From the NCBI RefSeq assembly GCF_027943945.1, contig NZ_AP027141.1, positions 1,860,001 through 1,924,000 on the forward strand: a stretch of 64,000 bases of DNA, given 5' to 3'. Both the position numbers and the translations under genes were made by a program. This stretch comes from Microbacterium terricola. Lineage in GTDB: Bacteria > Actinomycetota > Actinomycetes > Actinomycetales > Microbacteriaceae. Shown piece after piece: positions 1-7,822 of the stretch. Below the pieces are notes generated by a model. The model was not told the origin of the DNA and did no database searches. It saw nothing but the letters and a program-made list of their open reading frames with translations. Position 1 is the stretch's first letter. Every line of letters begins with the position of its first letter.

Positions 1-68
1 CGCTCAGCGCCGAGCAGCTGCGCGGTCACCGCGATGCGGCGCGCCTCGGTGGCAGCGAGGGTGCGCAT
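1..68 (-). CDS. Winged-helix DNA-binding / YcaQ-like protein, N-terminus only (partial)
   Basis: Only the first 22 codons lie in the window; the gene continues past the left edge. The ATG start is 2 bp downstream of the stop of the HtpX-like protease gene, so it is the last visible gene of a minus-strand run lemA-htpX-this gene. The visible N-terminus (MRTLAATEARRIAVTAQLLG) resembles the opening of the winged-helix family that includes E. coli YcaQ, a DNA glycosylase acting on interstrand crosslinks; members often start with an EARRIALxAQ-like segment. The family call rests on that short stretch and the spacing alone, so the function is inferred. Confidence 0.5.
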   Translation of the reverse strand, partial: MRTLAATEARRIAVTAQLLGAE

Positions 69-70
69 GG

Positions 71-958
71 TCAGAAGTGCCCGCCGATGTCGCGCAGGCG
101 CGCGACCCGGTCGGCGATCGGCGGATGGGTCGCGAACAGGCGCGTCAGGGCACCGGGCCTGAGCGGGTCGGCGATCCACAGGTGGGCCATGGAGGTGTTC
201 GCCTTCGCGAGCGGCTGAGCGTGCTGCCCGAACTTCTCCAGCGCGGATGCGAGCCCGTCCGGGTCGCGTGTGGTGAGGGCGCTCGTCGCGTCGGCGAGGT
301 ACTCCCGCTGGCGCGACACGGCGGCTTGCACGCCGGCGGCGATCAGCGGCGAGACGATCGCCGCGACGACCCCGAAGACGAGGAAGAGCAGCTGCGCCTG
401 ATTGCCGCCGCCACGCCCGCGGCTCCCGAAGAACGCGGCGCGCATCGTCAGGTCGGCCAGGACCCCGACGGCCACGACGAGCCCGAAGACGATCAGCGAG
501 ACGCGGATGTCGTAGTTGCGGATGTGACCGAGCTCGTGGCCCAGCACGCCGTCCAGCTCGCGATCCGTCATGAGCTCGAAGAGCCCCGTCGTCACGGTGA
601 TCGACGCGGTCTCGGGCGTGCGTCCGGTCGCGAACGCGTTGGGCGCCGCATCCTGCACGACGTACAGCTTCGGCATCGGGGTGCCGGTCGCGATGCACAG
701 GTTCTCGACGAGGCGGTGGTACCGGGGCGCGTCCTCGCGCCCCACCTCGACGGCGCCCGACATGGCGAGGGCCTCGCGATCAGCGAGGAAGTACTGGAAC
801 GTCGCGTAGCCACCGGCGAACAGCAGCACGAAGGCCGTGATCCACCAGTTGTTGCCGGCGAGCCAGCCCGCCAGCAGCCCCACGGCGCCGAGGAACAGCA
901 CGAACGCGATCACGATGAGCCACGTGTTGCGCTTGTTCCGGCTGATCGCGGTGTACAA
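71..958 (-). CDS. htpX: HtpX-like M48 membrane zinc metalloprotease
   Basis: This 295-residue protein is a membrane-bound M48 peptidase of the HtpX group, which degrades misfolded or damaged membrane proteins. Two hydrophobic segments near residues 13-34 and 38-56 precede the catalytic motif HELGH (about 141-145), where two histidines bind zinc and Glu142 is catalytic. The third zinc ligand is probably Glu219 in RQREYLAD. Two further hydrophobic stretches lie at about 152-172 and 189-213. The start is TTG with no strong Shine-Dalgarno sequence; the N-terminus MYTAISRNKR resembles actinobacterial HtpX proteins, which supports it. The gene lies 18 bp downstream of lemA, a pairing seen in many bacteria. 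Confidence 0.88.
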   Translation of the reverse strand: MYTAISRNKRNTWLIVIAFVLFLGAVGLLAGWLAGNNWWITAFVLLFAGGYATFQYFLADREALAMSGAVEVGREDAPRYHRLVENLCIATGTPMPKLYVVQDAAPNAFATGRTPETASITVTTGLFELMTDRELDGVLGHELGHIRNYDIRVSLIVFGLVVAVGVLADLTMRAAFFGSRGRGGGNQAQLLFLVFGVVAAIVSPLIAAGVQAAVSRQREYLADATSALTTRDPDGLASALEKFGQHAQPLAKANTSMAHLWIADPLRPGALTRLFATHPPIADRVARLRDIGGHF

Positions 959-976
959 CGAGGCGGGTGCGAGCGG

Positions 977-1546
977 TCAGAACTGGACGCGAGGGGGTTC
1001 CGAGATCGCTGCCCCGTCGACGACCTCGAAGTACTCGCGGGTCGGGAATCCCAGGTTGCGTGCGAAGAGGTTGTTCGGGAACACCGCGATCTTGGTGTTC
1101 AGCTCGCGCACGCCCCCGTTGTAGAACCGCCGCGACGCCTGGATCTTGTCTTCGGTGTCGACGATCGACTGCTGCAGCTGCAGGTAGTTCTGGCTGGCCT
1201 GGAGCTGCGGGTACGCCTCTGCCACGGCGAACAGCGACCTCAGCGCCAGCTCCATGTGCCCTTCGGCGACGCCCGCGTCAGCCGGACGGCGGGCGGCGAG
1301 GGTCTCGGCGCGGGCTCTGGTGACGTTCTCGAACACCGCCTTCTCGTGCGCGGCGTAGCCCTTCACCGTCTCGATGAGGTTCGGCAGCAGATCGGCTCGG
1401 CGCTTGAGCTGCACGGTGATGTCGCTCCAGGCCTCCTCGACGCGCGCGTTCAGCCCGACGAGCGAGTTGTAGGTCGCCCAGAGGTAGACGCAGCCGATGA
1501 CGATGAGCGCCACCGCGATGAGGACCGGAATAAGCCATTCCCACAT
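977..1546 (-). CDS. lemA: LemA family protein
   Basis: This 189-residue protein has an N-terminal membrane anchor (about 4-24) followed by a helical LemA domain. Family hallmarks are visible: YNSLVGLNARVEEAWSDI and LKRRADLLPNLIETVKGYA. LemA proteins expose a short N-terminus outside and a long helical region inside; their biochemical role is unclear, although they are often co-transcribed with HtpX-type proteases, as here. A TAGGAT hexamer ends 6 bp before the ATG (1553-1558), so the transcript is probably leaderless and starts the lemA-htpX operon. Confidence 0.9.
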   Translation of the reverse strand: MWEWLIPVLIAVALIVIGCVYLWATYNSLVGLNARVEEAWSDITVQLKRRADLLPNLIETVKGYAAHEKAVFENVTRARAETLAARRPADAGVAEGHMELALRSLFAVAEAYPQLQASQNYLQLQQSIVDTEDKIQASRRFYNGGVRELNTKIAVFPNNLFARNLGFPTREYFEVVDGAAISEPPRVQF

Positions 1547-1552
1547 GCGGCC

Positions 1553-1558
1553 ATCCTA
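1553..1558 (-). promoter_or_regulatory. Predicted -10 box of leaderless lemA promoter
   Basis: On the minus strand the sequence reads TAGGAT, then six bases, then the lemA ATG. Transcription would begin at or next to the A of the start codon. No clear -35 element is visible. Confidence 0.5.
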
Positions 1559-1605
1559 TCCACGTGCCCGACCCGTCGAACGGGTGCGTTCGCTACTCCC
1601 AGTCG

Positions 1606-2919
1606 TTACTCACCCAGCACGCGATCGAGGTAGCGGTTGCGGAACATCCGGTCGGGATCGAGCCGGTCGCGCAGGGCCACGAAGTCGTCGAAACGGGGGT
1701 AGCGCTCGCGCAGGATCGACGCGTCGAGGGTGTGCATCTTTCCCCAGTGCGGGCGCCCGCCGAAGGAGAGCATGATCTGCTCGACGGCCTCGAAGTACTC
1801 GGTGGGGTCCTCGCGCCAGTACCGGTGCACGGCGATGTAGCCGGATGCCCGCCCGTGGGCGGTCGAGAGCCACAGATCGTCGGCAGCCGCGAAGCGCACC
1901 TCGATCGGGAACGAGATCCGCCAGCCGCGCTCGTCGATCAGCGCGCGCACGGCGTCGAAGGCGGGCCGCACGTTGTCAGCCGGAAGGGCGTACTCCATCT
2001 CGCGGAAGCGGACGTCGCGGTTTGTCGCGAAGACGCGGTGGGAGGCGTCGGTGAACTCGCGATCCCCCCAGATCTTCGCCGCCGCGCGGTTGACCGCGGG
2101 GATGCTGGCGGGCGCGAGCTTGCCGAGCCGGCAGACCGCCTCGTGCACCGCGGTTCCGATGACCACGTCGTCGAGCCACTTGCCGACAGCCGGCAGCGGA
2201 TGACGCGGGGCATCGGCGGGCAGACGGGTGTTGGTCTTGGTCATGCCGCGGTCGGTGTGCGGGAACCAGTAGAACTCGAAGTGGTCGGCTGCGTCCGCGC
2301 GGTCGTCGAGCGTCCCGAGCACGTCGCCGAGCAGCTCGGGCCGCTCGACCGCGTGCAGCACGAAGGAGGGCACGCACTGCACGGTGACCTCCACGAGGAT
2401 GCCGAGCGCCCCGAGTCCGAGGGCGACCGCCGGCAGCAGCTCGGCGTTCTCGTGCTCGTCCACCGTCAGCACCTCGCCGTCGGCCGTCACGAGCTTCGCG
2501 CCGACGACCTGGGTGGAGATGCCGCCGAAGCGGCTTCCGGTGCCGTGGGTGCCTGTCGAGATCGCACCGGCGATCGACTGGCGGTCGATGTCGCCGAGAT
2601 TCGCCATCGCCAGGCCGTAGGGCTCGAGCAGGGCGGGGATCTGGTGCAGGCGCGTTCCGGCCCGCAGCGTCACGCGGCCGCGCTCGCGGTCGACGTCGAC
2701 CAGCCCAGTCAGGTCGGTGAGGTCGAGCAGGACTCCCGGCGCCACCGCGATGCCGGTGAAGCTGTGGCCGGCGCCGACCGCCTTGATCAGCATCCCGCGG
2801 GTCTTCGCCGCCTGCACGGCGCGCTGGACCGCATCCGTGCTGCGCGGGAACTCCACTCGCTGCGGACGGACATGCGCCGAGCGACCCCAGTTCTGCCAGG
2901 TTCCTTCAGGTCGGGTCAC
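1606..2919 (-). CDS. FAD-linked oxidase of the D-arabinono-1,4-lactone oxidase / gulonolactone oxidase type
   Basis: This 437-residue flavoprotein has the FAD_binding_4 plus ALO architecture. The N-terminal half carries GAGHSFTGIA, where the histidine corresponds to the covalent FAD attachment site of sugar-lactone and alditol oxidases, and GAISTGTHGTG, which binds the pyrophosphate. The C-terminal ALO domain ends with HWGKMH and DPDRMFRNRYL, both typical of the family. Related enzymes oxidise aldonolactones or sugar alcohols with O2 or another acceptor; the substrate here is unknown. The GTG start overlaps the TGA of the upstream PLP enzyme (GTGA), indicating translational coupling. Confidence 0.85.
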   Translation of the reverse strand: MTRPEGTWQNWGRSAHVRPQRVEFPRSTDAVQRAVQAAKTRGMLIKAVGAGHSFTGIAVAPGVLLDLTDLTGLVDVDRERGRVTLRAGTRLHQIPALLEPYGLAMANLGDIDRQSIAGAISTGTHGTGSRFGGISTQVVGAKLVTADGEVLTVDEHENAELLPAVALGLGALGILVEVTVQCVPSFVLHAVERPELLGDVLGTLDDRADAADHFEFYWFPHTDRGMTKTNTRLPADAPRHPLPAVGKWLDDVVIGTAVHEAVCRLGKLAPASIPAVNRAAAKIWGDREFTDASHRVFATNRDVRFREMEYALPADNVRPAFDAVRALIDERGWRISFPIEVRFAAADDLWLSTAHGRASGYIAVHRYWREDPTEYFEAVEQIMLSFGGRPHWGKMHTLDASILRERYPRFDDFVALRDRLDPDRMFRNRYLDRVLGE

Positions 2920-4148
2920 AGGAACGTCTTCCCCTCGCCGCGGTAGGTGGGAGCCTCGCCGACGATGCGGTCGCCGTCGATGAGGTGGTAGCGGTCGACG
3001 CGCTCGGCGAGCTCGCCGCTCTTGGAGTGGCGGAACCAGACGCGGTCGCCGACCGAGAGTCCGCGCGCGGACTCGCCCTGCAGGGGCGTCTGGACCTCGC
3101 CCGCGCCCTCGCGGGCGAGCGTGCTCAGACCCTGCGGCCACACCGGCAGCGGCTGTCGCGAGGCCACCGGCGGGCCGGAGGCGATCCAGCCGCCGCCCAG
3201 CACGGTGGCGATGTCGGGCGCGGGCTTGCGCACGACCTCGAGCGAGAACGCGGCAGCGGGCGCCGGGTCGAAGATGCGGTAGCCGTCGAACAGGTGCCCC
3301 GCGAGCAGGCCGCTGCCCGCCGTGAGCTCCGTGACGGAGAGGTCGGAAGCGGTGTACTCCAGCGAGCCGGTGCCGCCGCCGTTGACGAACTCCAGCGGCG
3401 CGACAGCGTGCACCGCCTCGACGATGGCGCCGCGGCGGTCGAGGAGCTCCTGCGACGAGCGGCGCTGCATCCAGCGGATCATCGCGTCGCCCGAGCCGGT
3501 GGCGTCGCCCTGGCCGGCGATCTGAGCCTCGTACATCATCAGGCCGACGAGCCGGAAGCCCGCGCGACCGGCGATCGCGCGCGCGAGCGCGGCGACCTCG
3601 TCGGGCGTGTGCACCGGCGAGCGGCGCACGCCGATGTGGCCGAGGCCGGGCGCCCGCCATGAGGCGTCGGCGTCGATGGCGAGACGGATGACGGCGCGTC
3701 CGGCAGGTGCGACGATGCCGTCGATGAGATCGAGCTGGGCGAGATCGTCGACCATCAGGGTGACGCGGGAGGCCGCAGCCTCGTCGGCCGCGAGCGCGGC
3801 GATCGCGGCGCGGTCGGCCGTCGGGTAGCCGAGCACGACGTCGTCGTGCGTCTCGGCCAGCCAGAGCGCCTCCGGCAGGGTGAAGGCGAGGATGCCGTGG
3901 TAGCCGGGCAGGGCGAGCGTCGCGTCGACGACCTGGCGCACGCGCACCGACTTGCTCGCGACGCGGATGGGCACCCCGCTGGAGCGCACGACCATGTCGA
4001 GCGCGTTGTAGCGCAGCGCGGGCAGGCTGATGGCCGCGACGGGCCCGGACAGGTCCGCGACGGCACGCGTCATCGCCGGCCAGTACTCGGCCGGATTCCG
4101 CCAGGACTCGGTGGACGCCGCGGTGGCATCCAAGAGGTCGATGCTCAT
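2916..4148 (-). CDS. PLP-dependent alanine racemase-fold enzyme (D-threonine aldolase / amino acid deaminase-like)
   Basis: This 410-residue protein has an alanine racemase N-terminal TIM barrel followed by a D-serine-dehydratase-like C-terminal beta domain. The PLP lysine is probably in PIRVASKSVRVRQV (about residue 60), and FVNGGGTGSLEY matches the phosphate-binding glycine-rich loop. Family members cleave D-threonine-type beta-hydroxy amino acids or deaminate D-amino acids; the substrate cannot be read from sequence. The ATG at 4148 is preceded by AAGGAG at good spacing, and TAGGCT (4184-4189) is a plausible -10. It overlaps the downstream FAD oxidase by 4 bp, so the two are likely made together. 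Confidence 0.78.
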   Translation of the reverse strand: MSIDLLDATAASTESWRNPAEYWPAMTRAVADLSGPVAAISLPALRYNALDMVVRSSGVPIRVASKSVRVRQVVDATLALPGYHGILAFTLPEALWLAETHDDVVLGYPTADRAAIAALAADEAAASRVTLMVDDLAQLDLIDGIVAPAGRAVIRLAIDADASWRAPGLGHIGVRRSPVHTPDEVAALARAIAGRAGFRLVGLMMYEAQIAGQGDATGSGDAMIRWMQRRSSQELLDRRGAIVEAVHAVAPLEFVNGGGTGSLEYTASDLSVTELTAGSGLLAGHLFDGYRIFDPAPAAAFSLEVVRKPAPDIATVLGGGWIASGPPVASRQPLPVWPQGLSTLAREGAGEVQTPLQGESARGLSVGDRVWFRHSKSGELAERVDRYHLIDGDRIVGEAPTYRGEGKTFL

Positions 4149-4306
4149 CGGTTTCGGGCTCCTTCGCTTCGACACAAGCGATCAGCCTACGCGTTCTCCG
4201 GGGGTGTCTCCGACCACGCCGCTCCCCCGCGTGGCGGACCCGTTTCCGGCGTCGGTTTCGCCAGCATCCGTCCGCCCCGCTGAGCATGTCGACAGCGCGG
4301 ATCCTG

Positions 4307-4383
4307 TGGTACCCCCACTGGGACTCGAACCCAGACTGAAGCGATTTTAAGTCGCCTGCCTCTGCCGATTGGGCTATGGGGGC
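4307..4383 (-). tRNA. tRNA-Leu (anticodon UAA), short variable loop, CCA encoded
   Basis: A 77-base cloverleaf folds on the minus strand. The acceptor arm is GCCCCCA with TGGGGGT (a G1-U72 wobble at the end), the anticodon stem GGCGA/TCGCT holds loop CTTAAAA, so the anticodon is UAA. The T arm is CTGGG TTCGAGT CCCAG, and the discriminator A is followed by encoded CCA. The variable loop has only five bases, so this is a class I shape rather than the long-armed class II form normal for leucine tRNAs. Leucine identity is assigned from the anticodon only. Confidence 0.93.
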
Positions 4384-4397
4384 GCGCCGCGAAACGA

Positions 4398-4442
4398 CGA
4401 TCGCCGCGACGTCAGACTAGTGCGTCGACGTCGCGGCGATCG
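4398..4442. terminator. Perfect 16-bp inverted repeat between ndh and tRNA-Leu
   Basis: Arms 4398-4413 and 4427-4442 are exact reverse complements (CGATCGCCGCGACGTC) around a 13-base loop. The repeat lies 21 bp after the ndh stop on the minus strand, so it probably ends ndh transcription. There is no U-tract, as is common in actinobacterial terminators. It also sits just upstream of the tRNA-Leu 5' end. Confidence 0.7.
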
Positions 4443-4463
4443 AGGACCGCGGATGCGGGAGGG

Positions 4464-5918
4464 TCAGGCCTTGGCCTTCACCTTGGCAGGTGCCTTGGCG
4501 GCGGGTTCGGCGTTCTCCTTGGCGATGCTCTTCGGGTCGATGGCCGGTGCCGGCGCGGCCTCGGGGGCCGGCTGCGCGGGGCGCGGCCGGGCCGCGAACT
4601 CCTCGAACACGTAGCGGGGGTTCTGCACGGTCTGCAGCGAGACGTTGTCGCGGTGCAGCCAGAAGTTGTGCCACCAGTCGCCGATGACGCGCCACTTGCG
4701 CTCCCACGACGGCATCGCCAGGCCGTGGTAGCCGCGGTGCGCGCACCAGGCGATGAAGCCCTTGAGCGCGAACTTGCCCGACTGGAAGACGCCGTTGTAG
4801 AGGCCGAGGCCGGCCACGGCGCCGAGGTTCTTGTGGATGTACTCGCGGGGCACCTCTCCGCGGAGCACGGCGACGAGGTTCTTCGCGAGCAGCTTCGCCT
4901 GACGCACGGCGTGCTGGGCGTTGGGCACGCAGTATCCGCCCACGCCGCCGCCGGTGAGGTCGGGCACGGCGGAGACGTCGCCGGCCGCCCAGGCGCCCTC
5001 GACGATCTCCTCGTCGCTGCCCACCCGCAGGTCGGCGCGGGTGCGGATGCGGCCGCGCTCCTCGACGGGCAGGTCGCTGCCGCGCACGACGGTGGGGTTG
5101 GCCATGACGCCCGCGGTCCAGACGATGAGGTCGGTCGGGATGACCTCGCCCGTCGACAGCTCGACGTTGCCGTCGATCGCACCGGTGAGCTGCGTGTCGA
5201 GGTGCACGTTGGCGCCGCGGGTGGCGAGGCTCTTCAGCACCCACTCGCTCGTCTTCAGCGACACCTCCGGCATGATGCGCCCCATCGCCTCGATGAGGTG
5301 GAAGTGCGTGTCGTCGAAGCTCAGCTGCGGGTAGTCCTTGAGCAGCGAGGATGCCAGGGCGCGCAGCTCGGCGAAGACCTCGATGCCGGCGAAGCCGCCG
5401 CCGACGACCACGACGGTCAGCAGGCGGTCGCGCTCGGGGCCGGGCGCGAGGTTCGCCGCGCGGTCGAAGTTCGTCAGGATGCGGTCGCGGATGGCGACGG
5501 CCTCCTCGATCGTCTTGAGGCCGATCGCGTTGTCGGCGATGCCGGGGATCGGGAAGGTGCGCGAGACGGCACCGGCGGTGACGACGATCTGGTCGTAGGT
5601 CTCCTGCCACGGCTCGCCCTCGGCCGGGGTGAGCGTCGCGGTCTTGGACGCGTGGTCGATCTGCGTGACCTTCGCGGTGACCACGCGGGTGCGCTTGAGG
5701 TGGCGGCGCAGGCCGACGATGACGTGGCGCGCCTCGATCTCGCCCGCGGCGACCTCCGGCAGGAACGGCTGGTAGGTCATGTAGGGCAGCGGGTCGACGA
5801 TGGTGACGTCGGCCTCGCCCTTGCGGAGGTGCTTCTCGAGTTTCCAGGCCGTGTAGAAGCCGGCGTAGCCGCCGCCGACGATGAGGATCTTGGGCACGGC
5901 GGTCACAGTGCTGGACAC
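4464..5918 (-). CDS. ndh: Type II NADH dehydrogenase (NDH-2)
   Basis: This 484-residue FAD enzyme oxidises NADH and passes electrons to menaquinone without pumping protons, working at the inner face of the membrane. The first dinucleotide-binding motif is ILIVGGGYAGFYTAWKLEK close to the N-terminus, followed by a YQPFLPEVAAGEIE quinone-site-like segment; the second nucleotide motif is VVVVGGGFAGIEVFAEL. A third motif, AAGDVSAVPD, holds the FAD ribityl chain. The C-terminal region has an amphipathic membrane-binding stretch, then an Ala/Pro/Lys-rich tail (about 450-484). I chose GTG at 5918 because a GAGGAG element lies 11 bp upstream and translation then starts just before the Rossmann fold. 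It follows the subtilase gene by 22 bp. Confidence 0.9.
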   Translation of the reverse strand: MSSTVTAVPKILIVGGGYAGFYTAWKLEKHLRKGEADVTIVDPLPYMTYQPFLPEVAAGEIEARHVIVGLRRHLKRTRVVTAKVTQIDHASKTATLTPAEGEPWQETYDQIVVTAGAVSRTFPIPGIADNAIGLKTIEEAVAIRDRILTNFDRAANLAPGPERDRLLTVVVVGGGFAGIEVFAELRALASSLLKDYPQLSFDDTHFHLIEAMGRIMPEVSLKTSEWVLKSLATRGANVHLDTQLTGAIDGNVELSTGEVIPTDLIVWTAGVMANPTVVRGSDLPVEERGRIRTRADLRVGSDEEIVEGAWAAGDVSAVPDLTGGGVGGYCVPNAQHAVRQAKLLAKNLVAVLRGEVPREYIHKNLGAVAGLGLYNGVFQSGKFALKGFIAWCAHRGYHGLAMPSWERKWRVIGDWWHNFWLHRDNVSLQTVQNPRYVFEEFAARPRPAQPAPEAAPAPAIDPKSIAKENAEPAAKAPAKVKAKA

Positions 5919-5940
5919 GATGGGTGGGACTCCTCGCGGA

Positions 5941-7269
5941 TCAACGGCTCGACGTGCGGGATGCGCGCGCCAATCGGATGCGTCGGACAGCAACGGTGAC
6001 GCCGAGCGCTATCAGTATACCGCCCATGGTCCCCCCCATCAGCGGCAGGCTCCCGTAGAGCAGCGTCTCCCGCGACGGCAGCAGCGGCGACGAGGGCCGC
6101 GTCGGCACCTCCGCGCGCGGCAGCGGCGCGATCTCGACGGGGGTCGCCGTGGGCACGGGCGCGGGGATCGCGTCGGCGCGCCGGTACAGCCGTACCCAGT
6201 CGGCGAGGCTGCCCATCGGGTTCACGCTGACGAGCGGGACGTCCTCGGTGACGGCGGCCTCGGCATCCACGAGTCCGTACCCGTAGAGCGGGTCGGGCAC
6301 CGCGGTCGCGTCGTCCGCGGGCCGCGCGGTGCGGATGATCCGGTTGATGACGTTGACGGCGTCGAGCTCGGGGTGCGCGGAGCGGATGAGCGCGGCGACG
6401 CCCGCCACGATCGGCGCCGCGCCGCTGGTGCCGTTCCACTGCACGAGGTCGCCGTCGGCGGAGACCCCGAGCAGCTCCTCGCTCGGCGCCGAGACGCCGA
6501 TGGTGATGCCCTGCGTCGACGCCTCGACGCTGGCCTCACCGTTCCGATCGACGCCGGCCACCGTGAGCACCCCGGGGATCGTCGCCGGTGCACCCACGCG
6601 CGAGGTTCCGCTGCCCCGGTTGCCGGCGGCCACGACCACGACGACGTCGTTCTCGAACGCGTACAGGAACGCGTCGTCCCAGCTCTCGTCCCAGCCCGCG
6701 GAGTTGGTCGTCAGGGAGAGGTTGATGACATCCGCACCGTGATCGACCGCCCAGCGCATGGCCGTGGCGATCTGCTCGTCGAAGGGCACCGTCACCGACG
6801 ACCCGAAGCCCACCGAGATCGAGAGGATCTCGGCTTCGGGGGCCACGCCGATCATGCCGGTGCCCTTGCCGGTGCCGCGGGACGCCGCAAGCGAGGCGAC
6901 CCAGCTGCCGTGGTTGCCGTCCACCGCGCCGACCGGGGTGCGCCCGTCCGGCGAGCCCATGCCCGACACGTCGGTGCCGTCCACGACGGCGCCCTGGAAC
7001 TCCTCGGGCTCGCGCCCCACACCGGTGTCGATGACGGCGATGCGCACGCCGGCGCCTTTCGAGCTCTTCCAGGCGTCCTCGACGCCGTAGTCGTCGAGCC
7101 AGTACTCCTTGGCCCGGACGGGATCGGGCGCCGGGGTCTCCTCGACCTCGGTGGTCTCGTCGACGCCGACGTGCTCGACGTCGACCTGGTCGTCGATCTC
7201 AGGGGCCGCCCCGACGAGCAGCGCCGTGGCGACGAGCGCCGCGGCGGCTGCGGTGAGGCGGCGCCTCAT
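5941..7269 (-). CDS. Mycosin-like S8 subtilisin family protease, membrane-anchored
   Basis: This 442-residue protein begins with a signal peptide (about 1-22) and ends with a transmembrane helix (about 405-430) and a short basic tail, the layout of actinobacterial mycosins. The catalytic triad is visible: Asp81 in IAVIDTG, His120 in GNHGSW and Ser282 in GTSGAAP, with the oxyanion Asn217 in AAGN. A proline-rich linker joins catalytic domain and anchor. Mycosins are known from type VII secretion loci, but no EccC, EsxA or related gene is in this window, so a link to secretion is not shown. Its ATG overlaps the DUF501 stop (ATGA), which places it in the eno-ftsB-DUF501 operon. Confidence 0.88.
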   Translation of the reverse strand: MRRRLTAAAAALVATALLVGAAPEIDDQVDVEHVGVDETTEVEETPAPDPVRAKEYWLDDYGVEDAWKSSKGAGVRIAVIDTGVGREPEEFQGAVVDGTDVSGMGSPDGRTPVGAVDGNHGSWVASLAASRGTGKGTGMIGVAPEAEILSISVGFGSSVTVPFDEQIATAMRWAVDHGADVINLSLTTNSAGWDESWDDAFLYAFENDVVVVVAAGNRGSGTSRVGAPATIPGVLTVAGVDRNGEASVEASTQGITIGVSAPSEELLGVSADGDLVQWNGTSGAAPIVAGVAALIRSAHPELDAVNVINRIIRTARPADDATAVPDPLYGYGLVDAEAAVTEDVPLVSVNPMGSLADWVRLYRRADAIPAPVPTATPVEIAPLPRAEVPTRPSSPLLPSRETLLYGSLPLMGGTMGGILIALGVTVAVRRIRLARASRTSSR

Positions 7270-7784
7270 GCGCCCTTGCCCGGGTGCGCGCAGACGCAGC
7301 GGTCCGGCGACCAGTTGGACAGGGCGAGCGCGCGGTCGCCGATCGGGTTCACGCCGGGCCCAGCGGCCAGCGCATGAGCGGCCAGCGCGTGCAGGCACTT
7401 GACGCGGGTGGGCATGCCGCCGGCGGAGATGCCGTCGATCTCCTCGACGTGGCCGAACGGCTCCCGGTCGCGCAGGTAGGCCTCGTGCGCACGCGTGTAG
7501 GCGGCAGCGAGCTCCTCATCCGCGGCGAGGTCGTCGGCGAGGGCTCGCATGACCTGACCGGCCTCGAGCGTCGACATCGCCGCGGTCGCCGCGGGATGGG
7601 TGAGGTAGTAGAACGTCGGGAACGGCGTGCCGTCGGGCAGCCGGGGCGCGGTGGCAGCCACGGTCGGGTTGCCGCAGACGCAGCGCGCCGCGATGCCGAC
7701 GACACCCCGTGCGGGGCGGCCGAGCTGCTCGCGCATGACCTCGAGGTCAGCGTCGTCGACGGGAGGATACGGCGGGGTGCTCAC
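7266..7784 (-). CDS. DUF501 family protein
   Basis: This 172-residue cytoplasmic protein belongs to the DUF501 family, found next to eno and ftsB in most actinobacteria (the Rv1025 position in M. tuberculosis). Conserved features are RCVCGNP near the N-terminus, TPFPTFYYLTHP in the middle, and GMPTRVKCLHAL with a C-terminal CVCAHPGKG segment. The paired cysteines could bind a metal, but no function is established. Starting at GTG 7784 gives the normal N-terminus; TAGCCT lies 7 bp before it, so the gene may also have its own leaderless transcript. Confidence 0.85.
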   Translation of the reverse strand: MSTPPYPPVDDADLEVMREQLGRPARGVVGIAARCVCGNPTVAATAPRLPDGTPFPTFYYLTHPAATAAMSTLEAGQVMRALADDLAADEELAAAYTRAHEAYLRDREPFGHVEEIDGISAGGMPTRVKCLHALAAHALAAGPGVNPIGDRALALSNWSPDRCVCAHPGKGA

Positions 7785-7791
7785 GCCGCCC

Positions 7792-7797
7792 AGGCTA
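7792..7797 (-). promoter_or_regulatory. Predicted -10 box before DUF501
   Basis: TAGCCT on the minus strand is followed by seven bases and the GTG start of the DUF501 gene. It lies in the 38-bp gap after the ftsB-like gene and would give an internal, leaderless promoter in the operon. Confidence 0.4.
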
Positions 7798-7822
7798 CCG
7801 GCCCCGGCTGGGACGGCGCTGA

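Noticed and set aside
1606..4287. An 893-codon open frame that spans the FAD oxidase and continues upstream through the PLP enzyme region
   Set aside because: Beyond GTG 2919 the frame is an Arg/Ala-rich shadow of the PLP gene; the real oxidase starts at the GTGA overlap.
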